Below, piece after piece: positions 10,001 through 19,297 of a DNA stretch of 64,000 nt. The stretch's first letter is position 1. Each line of letters starts with the position of its first letter. Source of the stretch: Melitaea cinxia (taxonomy: Eukaryota; Arthropoda; Insecta; Lepidoptera; Nymphalidae); assembly GCF_905220565.1 (NCBI RefSeq), contig NC_059396.1:20446034-20510033 (forward strand). The letters run 5' to 3'. Under the pieces are notes generated by a model. The model was given only the letters and a program-made list of their open reading frames with translations, was not told where the DNA came from and made no database searches. The translations under genes were made by a program, and so were the position numbers.

Positions 10001-10710
10001 GTGTGTCTGATAGTGTTTGTGTTGATGTGTTTGGTGTTGATGAGGAAGGTGATGGCGTTGTGGTCCGAGTTGGTCAGGTCTTCGCGCACGCGCCAGCCGT
10101 CCACCAGGCCAAGCAGGTCAGGCGATACAGCAGTTATATCAATATAACTGCTGTACCTTTCGCCGCCCCGGATAGTGTCGAAGGTGGGGGTTTCCCCTTG
10201 GTTCAGGAGGCAGAGACCGAGGTCCTCCAGGAACCCGTGCAGTTCTTCGCCGCGGCGATCCGTCACGGGACTACCCCACCAGACGCATTTGGCATTGGAG
10301 TCTCCCCCAATAACAATACTCCGACTTCCCGTCTCGCGCTGCACCCGGCGCAGATGTGCCAGGTACGAGTCCATCGGCAGGTTGGGCTCAAAGTAGAATG
10401 AGACCAGGATGATCTCCCAGTTGCGAACTCGGATCCCCACCACAGAGATGTTGTTCGTGGTGAGTTTCGGGTACTGCGTGATGTGAAGGTCCGAGTCAAA
10501 TACGATGACTGCGGCCTTGACAGTCCCACTTCCATCGTCCGCACACTGGAAGACCCTGATCCCACTCTGACCTTTCACACGCCTTATGCCGCCGACGTAT
10601 GGCTCCTGTACCAGGGCAATCCGCGTACGCAGGCTAGAGGCTTCGATCAGGAAGTCGGAGTATGCCAACTTACTGCGCTGGAGGTTCGCCTGGAGGATGT
10701 TTAAAGCCAC
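7048..10710 (-). CDS. TRAS-b ORF2: endonuclease, reverse transcriptase and RNase H
   Basis: About 1220 residues ending TAA at 7050-7048. Endonuclease: E36 (VQEPY), D137/N139 (GGDSNA) and SDH at 215-217. RT: FADD at 686-689. RNase H: TDGS with D937, then YQAEL, YSDS and AHAG..GNERAD. A Cys/His cluster (CVCDPGC...H...C) follows near the C-terminus. The first codon of the coordinates is GTG (10710-10708), not ATG. The frame is open upstream only to a TAG next to the ORF1 end, and the first in-frame ATG is at residue 113, after the first catalytic residue. Initiation must therefore be non-AUG, or the protein must arise by frameshift or reinitiation from ORF1. Confidence 0.9.
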   Translation of the reverse strand: MALNILQANLQRSKLAYSDFLIEASSLRTRIALVQEPYVGGIRRVKGQSGIRVFQCADDGSGTVKAAVIVFDSDLHITQYPKLTTNNISVVGIRVRNWEIILVSFYFEPNLPMDSYLAHLRRVQRETGSRSIVIGGDSNAKCVWWGSPVTDRRGEELHGFLEDLGLCLLNQGETPTFDTIRGGERYSSYIDITAVSPDLLGLVDGWRVREDLTNSDHNAITFLINTKHINTNTIRHTTRKYFTKKANWAQFREKLGQIKTQEHFTIDTIKNIQTHAQLDSTITQLNDIIQKTCTKTIPLTKHREVLAMPWWNEGLAVLKREVATRKGRIRCAAPVRRRKVVGEYLEAKERYATEVRHAQTRSWVAFCERQDGESMWGGIYRVLGRTSRRDVDPPLVVNNMGLDARGSARLLAETFYPEDSEEDDSEEHRRVRVLAGRTDIETSSGQTDPLFTHTELKLASRSFDPKKAPGADGFTADICLHAIQSDPDLFLCLFNRCLELRYFPRPWKEATVIFLRKPGKTDYTAPKSYRPIGLLPVLGKILEKMLVARLKYHLLPKLSTRQFGFMPQRSTEDALYTLVKFIRNKLEEKKILVLISLDIEGAFDNAWWPKIKVRLAEERCPENIRRLLGSYLSDRRARVRYLGEEHVRDTGKGCVQGSIGGPILWNLLLDPLLQELEAKGEYAQAFADDVVLVFEGDTALEIERRANAVLERVRAWGASNKLRFAPHKTNAMVVTRKLKYDTPRLHMGGVDIVLASEIKLLGVVIDHKLTFSAHVANVCRRALAFYHQLARAAKASWGLHPEVIRTIYRAVVEPVILYAAAVWAPAVDKLGVRKQLNVVQRGFAQKLCRAYRTTSLNSALLLAGILPLDLRVREAANLYEARRGVPQRVIGDREVERMSSALRSPHPASHIDLEFKRLADQEQFTANSEHAFNIFTDGSKIEGKVGAALSVWAGAAETKTLKLALPSYCTVYQAELLAICRAARMAADTLAGSVGIYSDSLSALLTLENPVAPHPLAVEARGHLRRALLRDKRVSLFWIKAHAGLEGNERADHLAKEAALKSKRAFDYDSCPVSFIRRSIRMQSLDEWNQRYRAGETAGVTRVFFPDAIAAYKITSKIGVDWFVTQALTGHGGFSEYLYRFKCKESPSCVCDPGCSESVLHVLLECPAFAYERLRLESEIGVQMIKGNLCEIIKNKASRELFLQYCKKIVKAVNIRNKTQ

Positions 10711-10729
10711 TGTGTCTACCGGCCTGCCC

Positions 10730-11034
10730 TTAGCAATACGCTACGGAGGAGCGGGCGATGTCATCCCACCTCCTCCTGACGGGACAGTCGTCGCTAAAAG
10801 CGTTATGGTCGATCTTTGCAAGCTTCGCCCGACGACAGTTCCGGCAGGAAGGTGGCGACACCGCCGGGTCCTCCGTGCATTGAGCTTTAAGGTGCGGCCC
10901 GCCACAGTGGCTGCAAAGGTCCGCTGGGTCCTTGCAGTACTTCCGCCCATGGCCGTAACCGAGACAGCGCGTGCACTGGACCAGTGGAGACTGGTCCTCC
11001 GCCCGTAGCCTCATCAGGTCGATTTGGACCGTGC
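10730..11034 (-). pseudogene. TRAS-b ORF1, C-terminal fragment with zinc knuckles
   Basis: The last 100 or so codons of ORF1, ending TAA at 10732-10730. It keeps CTRC..GH..C and CSHC..H..C knuckles and a final CRNC. The 5' truncation at 11034 removes the start and about 430 residues compared with the 536-residue ORF1 at 30287-31897. It cannot make a functional ORF1 protein. Confidence 0.88.
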
Positions 11035-11268
11035 GGTTAGGTTAGGTTAGGTTAGGTTAGGTTAGGTTAGGTTAGGTTAGGTTAGGTTAGGTTAGGTTAG
11101 GTTAGGTTAGGTTAGGTTAGGTTAGGTTAGGTTAGGTTAGGTTAGGTTAGGTTAGGTTAGGTTAGGTTAGGTTAGGTTAGGTTAGGTTAGGTTAGGTTAG
11201 GTTAGGTTAGGTTAGGTTAGGTTAGGTTAGGTTAGGTTAGGTTAGGTTAGGTTAGGTTAGGTTAGGTT
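11035..11268 (+). repeat. Telomeric (TTAGG)n array, about 47 units
   Basis: Perfect GGTTA repeats between the truncated 5' end of the TRAS-b copy and the T-run (poly(A) of the - strand) of the full TRAS-a element. Confidence 0.98.
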
Positions 11269-11495
11269 TTTTTTTTTAAATAAATTTGTTCAACAAGAGG
11301 GGTTTTATTATGAATGAGGTGAAAATGTGAAAATGAGTGTACAAAAAGTCGATGAGTAGTAAAGGGGACGCTCCGGCTAGTAATGATGAGAAGATAATTG
11401 GTAAAAAAAGAGAATTTTAATGTTATATACAACTTAAAATAAAAGTTTCATTGTAGAAATATGGTCGCCGTGGAGACTTGATGAAGTGAAGTCGA

Positions 11496-11546
11496 CCGCG
11501 GAGAGGAGTTTTCTGCGATTGGATACAGTTGACCCCTCTTTCGCGG
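11496..11546 (-). promoter_or_regulatory. Conserved 3'UTR hairpin of TRAS-a
   Basis: A long stem pairs CCGCGGAGAGG with CCTCTTTCGCGG (small bulge) around a loop containing TGCGATTGGATACAGTTG. The same structure occurs at 5069-5119 and, with a different stem but nearly the same loop, at 35741-35808 in TRAS-c. Stem change with loop conservation suggests an RNA element, perhaps for recognition by the reverse transcriptase. The function is inferred. Confidence 0.6.
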
Positions 11547-11905
11547 CCGAGCGACACGATTGGTGAATGATGATAATGATGTTGATGGGGATGGAGTGCA
11601 GCGGAGAACATGGGGCAGGCGATGGCGTAGTCCCTGGCAGCCGTGTCCTCCGCAACAATGTCATCGTGCGACAATGTCGCATGATGTTGGAATGATGGTG
11701 GAGGGTGAAAACTTAAGACTAGAAAACAAAGATGACTTAGACGCTAAAGTAATAAATGAATATAATGCAAAGTGCAGATAACAATAAGATTAGAGTTATT
11801 TAAATCTATAATGTAAGCAGTAATTTTAATTTTTTTTTTTTTTTTTTTTTTTTTTTATATCCATATATATGTATATATGTATATATATTTTTTGTTTTGT
11901 TTTAT

Positions 11906-11964
<59 letters not shown>

Positions 11965-12194
11965 CAGTCTGGAGCGAGAGCGGGGTGTCTCACAATCACA
12001 CAGGTAATGGTACACAAGTAAATTGGTATAAGATGCTAAGACTAAAGAAAATGTATATAAAGTGGAAAATTAAAAGCTAATAAAGTGTTTACAGGGCTTC
12101 ATAGGCCAGTGGTAAAACTTAAGACTAATAAAAATAAAAATAGTGTGTAAAATATAATATAAGGATCTAATTACATATGTACAGAGCTTGGGCT

Positions 12195-15100
12195 TCATAG
12201 GCCAGCGTTGAAGTCCTTGAGGACCTTGATGATCGAATTCGACAGCCGGGCGAAGGAGTCGACGCAGGATTTGCTCTCGAGTAGGTCGACAAGGGCATAA
12301 GGCGACAGTCCGAGGTGCCCACAGAGCTGCTCGTGTTCGAATCTGTGGGCTGCAAAATTAGGGCACCTCTGAAGGAGGTGCTCGATGGTCTGCGAGGAGG
12401 CGCGGTCGCACGGGCAGACGTCGGACTCGGTGAGTTTGAAACGATGCAGGTATGCGTTGTTGTATGCGTGACCGGTGAGTATCTGTGTGAGGGTGAATGT
12501 GGTGTGTGTGTGTTTGAATAGTGTAAAGATGTGGTCGATCGTGGGGAGTAGGTCGCGAGTGTGCTGTGCCTGAGACGCGTTAACGTACCTTTCCCGCCAT
12601 TTTAGAAGGCTGAATTCCCTAGCTTTGTGCTTGACGAAGCTGATGGGATAGCAGCAGTAGTCGGGGGCTTTGTGCAAGGTGGCGGCCTTCTTTGCCGCCT
12701 CGTCTGCGAGTTCGTTCCCGGTTATACCAGCGTGGCTTTTAACCCAGGCAAAGTCGATATAACCGGTGGGTGAGAGTTGGTGTAGAGTGTAGTGAAGGCT
12801 CGAAACCAAGGGGTGTGTGTTGCTGCGGTTCTGGGAGGCCTCAATGGCGGCTCTGGAATCGGAGAGGATGAGGGTTTGTGGGAAGTTGTGTTGGGAAGCC
12901 CACCTGGAGGCTTGAAGGAGGGCGAAGAGTTCGGCTTGGAAAACCGAGCAGGAGGGATGGAGCTTGAACTTCTTGACGACTGGCGGCCGTTCTCCGTCGT
13001 AACAGACGAAGGCTGCACCGACCGAGTCGTCGTCGAGCTTGCTCCCATCAGTGTAAATGGTGGGAATGGGAGTGGGAAAAGAGTTGAGGTGTTCAGATAG
13101 GTCTGCTTGGGAGTGGAAGCTTCGGGGCGAGAATGTGATTCTGTGGGCGGGATGGAGGAGTAGGTCTGGGGGAACGTGCCGTTCGAGAGCGATGTCGTCA
13201 GGAACGAAGGTGCAGTGCCCAGAGAGTCGGGCGGATTCTATAATGTTAGTCTCCAAGACCTTCAGATCGATGGGGGTGAAACGAGCGAGGGCGAGCGCCG
13301 CGGTCGTGGAGACCGTGCGGAAGCCTTTGATAGCTCGGAGAGCAAAACCCCTCTGCATGCTCAGGAGTTTCTGACAAATGTACTTTTTCCTGACAACATG
13401 GCCCCATATGCCGGCGGCGTATGTGATGATAGGTTGGATGACCTGTAGGTAGATGGTGCGGATGTTTTCAGGGTGGGCTCCCCATGTGGGTCTGCAGTAA
13501 AGTGTGAGTTTGTGAAAAATGTTAGTGGCTTTTTGGATGACGTGAGTGACGTGTTTCCTGAAGAGAAGTTGACGATCCAGAACGACGCCAAGAAGCTTGA
13601 TGTCGTCCTGGAAGTGTAGTGCATGTGAGTCGATGTGAATGAGTGCGTGTCGCGCCTTGTTGCTAAAAGCAATGGCTTGTGTCTTGTGAGGGCTAAAAGT
13701 GAGCTTGACACTCCGTCCCCAGCTCACTATAGCGTGTAGTGCTTGATTAGTGGTTGCCTGTAAGCTGGGCAGGTCCTTGGTTGCTACAATGAGCAGAACA
13801 TCATCCGCGAAGGCCTGGATCCGGCATCCGGATGGAAGGTCGAGCTCCAGTAGCTCATCGAGGATGATGTTCCACAAGAGGGGGCCGCAGGTCGATCCCT
13901 GAATGCAGCCCTTGGTCATGTTCTTAGTGACCCGGGAGCCAGCGTGATCCAGGGTCACAGTCCGGTCGGTAGTGTAGTTAAGTATAAGTCCGAAGATGTT
14001 GGAGGGACAGTCGATATGTCGGAGTCGGTGGAAGAGTGCTGGCCACCAGGCGTTGTCAAACGCAGCCTTGATGTCCAGCGAGACAGCTAGAGTAAGAAGT
14101 CCGTCGGATTTAGTTTGCGTAATGTGGTCGACGGCCGCCTTGAGGGCGGTCGTGGTACTGGTCAGCGGCCTGAAACCGTACTGTCTCTCGCTCAATTTGT
14201 CCGCGCGCGTGGCCGCGAAGGTAACGCGCCGGACAAAGAGCTTTTCGAGCACTTTTCCGAAGACAGGCAGCAGTCCAATCGGTCGGTATGAGTTAAGGTC
14301 CGCGAAGTCAGTCTTGCCGGGTTTGGGAATGATCTTGACGTACGCCTTTTTCCACTGTATGGGAAAATAGCGTAACGTCAAACAGCGGTTCATGATGGCG
14401 GTGATGAGGTCGGGGAATGTGCGGGCGAAATGGAGGCAAATGTCGGAAGTGAGGTGATCGAGTCCAGGAGCCTTTTTAGGGCTCATGTCCTTGAGAGTCT
14501 CCAGGATCTCGGCGGTAGTGAAGGGGATGTCGTCTGGGGTGTCTGGGGGGAGGTGAGAGGAAGCTCGGAGCTCGTGATGTCTTGGTGAAGAGTCAGGGAA
14601 GTCATCGGGGTAAAAGTTGTCCAGTAGAGCTCTGGCGGTGTCCTGTGCGTTGGTAGTGTAAGAGTCGTTGACCTTTAAGGTGGTAGGAGGGCGTCGTGGG
14701 CGCGATTCCTTAAGGAGCCTATTAGTGAGCGACCAGACGTTCTCCTTGGTTTGGAGCTCGCAGAACTTACGGAAGTTGGACGTGGATTCGTTCCTAATTT
14801 CGCTGGCGTAGATGTTCTTGAGTTCCTGCAGCTGACTGGCAAGAGAGTCGGTAGGCCCTCCGTCTCTCTTGGCGGTGTGTAGCGCACGGTGTAAATTAAT
14901 AATTTCGCGTTTGCGCGATTCGAGAGCGTCAGACCACCAAGGAGGCCGAGCTTTGGAACCCGAAGCCCTAGTGGGCATAGATTCCTTACAGGCGGCGTGG
15001 ATGAGGTCGGTGACGTTTTGGATGAGAGCGTCCAGATCTTCACGACTGAGCGTGTCGATCCGGGTGTCTGGAATGGGTGTGGTGTAGATGTGTGTTCGAA

Positions 15101-15911
15101 GAGCACTCTCGAACGAAGGCCAGTGTGCTCGATGGCTCTTGTAGCGGAAGGTGGATGTGTTGGTGTGTTGTTCGGAGTGAGTGTGTGTGTGAGAGTGGTT
15201 ATGAGTGATTGTGAAGTCGATTGCATTGTGTTGTGAGGATGGACAAGCGTCGAGGTTCACCTTCCAGTCTGTGATTGAGTCGCATGTGGGATAGGAGGCC
15301 AGGGTGAGGTCGATGATGGAAGAGCGCATACGTCCATGCGTGACGCATTCGAAGGTAGGAGTGGAGCCGGTGTTGCAGACGTACAAGCCGCCCGCGTGAG
15401 CCAGCTCCTCAACTTCCCTCCCGCGCGCATTGGTGTATGCGCTCCCCCACAGGGTGTTCCAGCCATTAAAGTCGCCGCCCAGAACGCACTGCGTGTGCAT
15501 GTGGTGTTGTAGAAAGTGTTCGGCGCGTGCGAGTGTGTCGTTGCCGCTGTGGGCGTTGATTTTGGGTTCTAAGTAGATGGAGGCGATGAGTATCTGAGTG
15601 TGACCTATCTGAGCCCGAGCCACACATAGGTCGGAAGACGAGAACTCCGGGATTCCCAGGAGACTCACGCCCTGCTTCGCGATGATGCAGGCTCTAGCAG
15701 GTAGCGAGTCTCGAGGGAACTGTAGGAGCTGCAGACCGGTGCCGTAAACAAGTTTGGCCTCGCGCCCGTTCCCTACGTACGGCTCGGACACGAGGGCGAT
15801 GGAATGAGGGCTATTGTAGAAGTAGTGTTGAAATTCGTGGAACGAATTTCGGGATCTATCAGTGTTAATCTGGATAATATGTGATTTATGGCTTGAATCC
15901 ATAATCAACAT
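12195..15911 (-). CDS. TRAS-a ORF2: endonuclease, reverse transcriptase and RNase H
   Basis: 1238 residues from ATG at 15911 (a second ATG is codon 4) to TGA at 12197-12195. Endonuclease: E43 (VSEPY) and D147/N149 (GGDFNG); the usual SDH triad reads SQH at 226-228. RT: FADD at 701-704 and a QGSTCGPLLWN block before it. RNase H: TDGS with D955, FQAEL, LSDS and SHAG..GNELAD. A C-terminal CPCDRA...H...C cluster follows. ORF2 overlaps the end of ORF1 by 26 nt in another frame, so translation could use reinitiation or leaky scanning. The Asp to Gln change in the endonuclease motif is unusual. Confidence 0.93.
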   Translation of the reverse strand: MLIMDSSHKSHIIQINTDRSRNSFHEFQHYFYNSPHSIALVSEPYVGNGREAKLVYGTGLQLLQFPRDSLPARACIIAKQGVSLLGIPEFSSSDLCVARAQIGHTQILIASIYLEPKINAHSGNDTLARAEHFLQHHMHTQCVLGGDFNGWNTLWGSAYTNARGREVEELAHAGGLYVCNTGSTPTFECVTHGRMRSSIIDLTLASYPTCDSITDWKVNLDACPSSQHNAIDFTITHNHSHTHTHSEQHTNTSTFRYKSHRAHWPSFESALRTHIYTTPIPDTRIDTLSREDLDALIQNVTDLIHAACKESMPTRASGSKARPPWWSDALESRKREIINLHRALHTAKRDGGPTDSLASQLQELKNIYASEIRNESTSNFRKFCELQTKENVWSLTNRLLKESRPRRPPTTLKVNDSYTTNAQDTARALLDNFYPDDFPDSSPRHHELRASSHLPPDTPDDIPFTTAEILETLKDMSPKKAPGLDHLTSDICLHFARTFPDLITAIMNRCLTLRYFPIQWKKAYVKIIPKPGKTDFADLNSYRPIGLLPVFGKVLEKLFVRRVTFAATRADKLSERQYGFRPLTSTTTALKAAVDHITQTKSDGLLTLAVSLDIKAAFDNAWWPALFHRLRHIDCPSNIFGLILNYTTDRTVTLDHAGSRVTKNMTKGCIQGSTCGPLLWNIILDELLELDLPSGCRIQAFADDVLLIVATKDLPSLQATTNQALHAIVSWGRSVKLTFSPHKTQAIAFSNKARHALIHIDSHALHFQDDIKLLGVVLDRQLLFRKHVTHVIQKATNIFHKLTLYCRPTWGAHPENIRTIYLQVIQPIITYAAGIWGHVVRKKYICQKLLSMQRGFALRAIKGFRTVSTTAALALARFTPIDLKVLETNIIESARLSGHCTFVPDDIALERHVPPDLLLHPAHRITFSPRSFHSQADLSEHLNSFPTPIPTIYTDGSKLDDDSVGAAFVCYDGERPPVVKKFKLHPSCSVFQAELFALLQASRWASQHNFPQTLILSDSRAAIEASQNRSNTHPLVSSLHYTLHQLSPTGYIDFAWVKSHAGITGNELADEAAKKAATLHKAPDYCCYPISFVKHKAREFSLLKWRERYVNASQAQHTRDLLPTIDHIFTLFKHTHTTFTLTQILTGHAYNNAYLHRFKLTESDVCPCDRASSQTIEHLLQRCPNFAAHRFEHEQLCGHLGLSPYALVDLLESKSCVDSFARLSNSIIKVLKDFNAGL

Positions 15912-17298
15912 TTAATTCGGTCTTGCTTCGCATCGCCCTCAAAATAGGACACGTGTTTGATGTGGCTTTGTGGTTAGTGGGGTGTGGTTTACTGGAGTTG
16001 AAGCGGGTGTTGTGCGCGGTGCAATTGTGGCAGGTGGCAGGTTGTTCCTTGGCGGGGCAATCGGTGTGTGTGTGCCCCTCCTGAGCGCAGTGTGCGCAGC
16101 GTTTGAGGGGGTTGGTGCATCTTTTTTGTGTGTGTCCGAACTGCAGACACGAGTGGCATTGGAGAAACGGAGAGTGTTCACTCACGTGGACCCTCTGGTA
16201 CTCTATACGGACCCTGCCCATGGCGGTCAGGGCACGGAACACGTCAGGGCTGGTCACGAAGACGGCGTTGTACAGAGCGGGGTTGCGGTTATTCCGCTTA
16301 AATTTGAGCTGTAGGTGTGTGTGATCAAACTCACCGAGTTCGGGGTTCTGCTGAAGAATGATGGATGTCAGGTCGTCAGAAGCGATGTCGACGGAGATGC
16401 CCTTGACGATGGCCATAGGCTTGAGCCTATGGGCGATCTCCGCGGTGGTGATGGGGGTGTCATTGAATCGTTTGAGAGCATCGTCTCGATCACGGAGGCT
16501 GTCGAATTCAATTCTGTACTTGTTGTGGGAGACTGGGGCGACCCTAGCCGGAGCGTATTTAGCGTCTCTGAAGGAGACGGCTTTTCTAATCTTATCGAAG
16601 GCCTCCTGGCGGTTGGAGACCGGTGCGGTGGAGGCGACGATGATCGCCGGACGAGTCGAGGGCGGAGGCGCCACGACGACTTGGGTCGCCGCGGAGGAGC
16701 TCGTGGTGGGGCCGAGGGTGGAGACGCTTCTGGGCAGCTGTTTGGCGGCCATTGAAGCGTAGGATTTTGTAATTTTTGCCGCCGCTGCTTCGGTGGTGTG
16801 CTTGGTTTCCTTTTGAAGCTTAGAGAGTTTGTCGGAGAAGTCGTTGCGGATAGACTGTAGCTTCTGGTCGAGCTTTTTCTCCAGGATGGCGTCCAGTCTG
16901 TCTCCAAATCTCTGGAGCGCCGTGTCGAGAGGGGGGGAAGGGGTGGAGGGCGTTGGTGCATTAGCGGCCTCAAGTTTCTTCGCAGCAGCGAGCATTTCCG
17001 CGCCGCAAAGAATGGCGAAGTCTCGGTTAGAAGCGGTGACTGACTTGCCCTCTTTCAGCGCTCCGACGAGCGCAGAGTAGAGAGCCGAGGTGGTAGCCAG
17101 CAAAGACGGGATGTCGATCACGGCCTCGGCCTTGGCCGGCAGCTGCTTGACCTTTTTCATAGGTGCCGCTTCTTTAGGAGCCACGTTGTCATTCGAGGAG
17201 GGGGGGGGGTCGGTAGTGGGCGGCGAAGAGGGGGAAGATTTCTTGGAGAGGGGGCGAGAGGACGAAGTCGCCCTGCTGGGCGGGGGGGTGCGTTGCAT
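15886..17298 (-). CDS. TRAS-a ORF1 protein (470 aa, zinc knuckles)
   Basis: Starts at ATG 17298 and ends TAA at 15888-15886. The N-terminus is Pro/Ser/Thr-rich and basic. A helical, charged region (about residues 130-170) may form a coiled coil. An RRM-like domain lies around 210-340, and zinc knuckles CHSC..FGHTQKRC, CAHC..GHTHTDC and CHNC follow. The protein should bind TRAS RNA and assemble the RNP. It is about half identical to the TRAS-c ORF1 at 38052-39380. The gene is intact and directly upstream of ORF2. Confidence 0.9.
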   Translation of the reverse strand: MQRTPPPSRATSSSRPLSKKSSPSSPPTTDPPPSSNDNVAPKEAAPMKKVKQLPAKAEAVIDIPSLLATTSALYSALVGALKEGKSVTASNRDFAILCGAEMLAAAKKLEAANAPTPSTPSPPLDTALQRFGDRLDAILEKKLDQKLQSIRNDFSDKLSKLQKETKHTTEAAAAKITKSYASMAAKQLPRSVSTLGPTTSSSAATQVVVAPPPSTRPAIIVASTAPVSNRQEAFDKIRKAVSFRDAKYAPARVAPVSHNKYRIEFDSLRDRDDALKRFNDTPITTAEIAHRLKPMAIVKGISVDIASDDLTSIILQQNPELGEFDHTHLQLKFKRNNRNPALYNAVFVTSPDVFRALTAMGRVRIEYQRVHVSEHSPFLQCHSCLQFGHTQKRCTNPLKRCAHCAQEGHTHTDCPAKEQPATCHNCTAHNTRFNSSKPHPTNHKATSNTCPILRAMRSKTELNVDYGFKP

Positions 17299-19297
17299 GG
17301 TGCGAGTTCAGGTAAATAATAATATATATAAAAAAAGGGGGGGGGGGGGGGGTTGAGGGGGTTAAGAGTGGGGGGGTTGAGGGGGGGTCGGGGTATAGCG
17401 TAGTGGGTTGAAGTGGAGAGGGTGAAAAGGCGTATTTAAAGGGATTCGGATACCGTTTTCAGCGAAACGGCGCAGGGGAGGGGGGGGAATGGTAGGGGGG
17501 GAGAAGCCCCTCCTACTCTATTATGGATATGCCCGATGTATTTTAGGACAGCACTTCGAGGGAAAAAGTTATTCCCCTCGAAGTGCGAAAATTCTGGAAT
17601 TTGGGGACGCTGGTGAGGGCTATGGGTTGGTTGCCCAAAAGATCGATTCAGGTATGGCTGAATGAAAATTCGCTCAAAAATGGTCTCCGACGCACCGTTT
17701 AGGCGCCACGTGGCCTACCAACTTAGTCGGTAATGGCGTCGAAGACCCTTTTGAGACGAGAAGCAAGATAACGGAAAGGTTTGTGGACGGAATAGGATGG
17801 AACTTTTGGGAGTATGTGCTCTATTAGGTAGAGCACCTATTGAGGTTATAAAAAAGAGGGGGTGTGGGGGCAAGTTTTGGAGAAATAAGGAGCGGAAGTG
17901 GCGGAAAAAAAGCCAATTTCTGCAAATGGACAGTTTTTTGAAAACTAAAAAAGTGAGGGGGGTGGGGGGTACCTCGTTTTAAAGGGTAAAACGAGGCGGT
18001 ACAGGAGTAATTATTTCAAAATTTTTGAAGGAAAAATTTTGGGGGTGGGGGGTGAAAAGTCGCTAGGGGTGGAAAAGGGGTGAGTTCTGGGTGGGGTCGG
18101 GTAGAAGAAAGAAAATAAGGGATTTATACGAAAACCGCTTGAAAATCGGTTGAGTAGATCCGGAGTTATAGAATTTAAATGTTTTTTTAAGATTTAATTT
18201 AATATAATTAAAATATTACGTAGTTTGAAAATCGACTTTTTTTCCTTTGGGAAATTCGGGATAAAAAGTGTAGAAAAGTGATAAGGGACGTAAAAAAGGG
18301 ATGGATATAAAAGGAAATTGAGATTGGACGAGGAATAAAGGAGTAATAAGCAGTTCTATAAATAGATCTTTTAAGAAACCAGTTACAAACTTATTGGTGC
18401 AGTCAGATAGTCTTAATGGAAGTATATAGCTGAAGAATGACAAGTCGGAAAATTCTGATTTTTGATTTACACTGTCTATTGTAACATATAAGAGTACTGA
18501 ATGTTAAAAAAACGCACTGTCTTCGCTGATAATTTTTTGTTATAAGACTTTAAAAGTTGATATGCTAATTTTAAAACACACACTTATGTTGGTAATCACG
18601 ATATCTTCAAAACTGATTAAGAAAAGTCTGGTATCTGATTGAATTGGGGTAGTAAGGGTCACAAAGAGTATTTTAAGTGGTAGTATGTCACCGTGGCACA
18701 TGTACTTCCGGAGTTAGCACCAACGGCTACTTCTACCAACTTAAGGAAAATTGTCCAAGAAAAATAGAAAACGTAGAAGGAAAATTTTAAAAGTTTGTAG
18801 GCAGTTAGAGAACACTTAGACGCACCTTTTGACACTTAAAAGTTAGTGGGTTGTCGATCTTGTTTCCACAGCGTTCGCACTTTAATGTTGAGAACAGGGC
18901 GTTTTATCGCGCACTTAAGTTTGTACTGAATTTAAAGTATATAATTTAAAGAATAATTATATAGTGTTATATATTGTTTTGAAGGGGAGAACTTGGACAA
19001 TGCACTGACACAAAAATTTTACACAGAAGTTAATACTATAAAAAGTTATGAATTTTTTTTGAAACAAACACTATGAATTTTTAAACTGTTTTATATGGGA
19101 AAAAACACAAAATTTGCTCTAAAAAATCGAATTTTTCACTTAAAAAGATTTTAAAACCACCAGCGGGTAGCTGGCGGCAGCGCGCAACTTTTAAGATATA
19201 GTACGGAATTTTAAGTCGCAATTTGCCGATTTTGAGGATTTTTCGCGACGGAGCGACGTAGAAATGCTGCGTACGGGGCGAGCGTTCGCTGCAGACT
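17299..19297 (-). promoter_or_regulatory. TRAS-a 5'UTR with poly-C modules and hairpins
   Basis: About 2.0 kb with no convincing coding sequence. On the + strand it shows G-runs (for example 17337-17352; C-runs in the sense RNA). A motif of the type AACCG...AAATCGGTT plus GGAGTTATAG recurs here and several times in the TRAS-c 5'UTR. Perfect hairpins lie at 17551-17586 (12-bp stem), 17972-17996 (10-bp stem) and 17816-17836 (8-bp stem whose loop is TTAGG). The last 150 nt before the 5' end are well conserved with TRAS-c. R1-clade elements usually carry internal promoters at the 5' end; no promoter motif is claimed here. Confidence 0.6.

Larger units (their letters stand above)
6559..11034 (-). 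mobile_element. TRAS-b element, 5'-truncated within ORF1
   Basis: A reverse-oriented TRAS-type element with poly(A) (T-run to 6604), a 3'UTR of about 440 nt (6605-7047), complete ORF2, and only the zinc-knuckle end of ORF1. Over the shared region it is nearly identical to the full copy at 26119-33833. It is cut at 11034, inside ORF1, where GGTTA repeats begin. The 3'UTR holds a small hairpin (CACAC/GTGTG) just before the poly(A). The last part of ORF2 and the 3'UTR differ in subtype from the 26119 copy but match the fragment at 60519. Confidence 0.92.
11269..19297 (-). mobile_element. TRAS-a telomeric retrotransposon, full length (about 8.0 kb)
   Basis: In - strand order: 5' end at 19297, a 5'UTR of about 2.0 kb, ORF1 (470 aa), ORF2 (1238 aa), a 3'UTR of about 0.9 kb with two internal A-tracts, and poly(A) (T-run 11267-11277). 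The 5'-terminal 25 nt are shared with the TRAS-c element that ends at 41582, which argues that both 5' ends are natural. Both ORFs are intact, so the copy may be autonomous. Overall length and layout agree with TRAS1 of silkworm. Confidence 0.93.
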
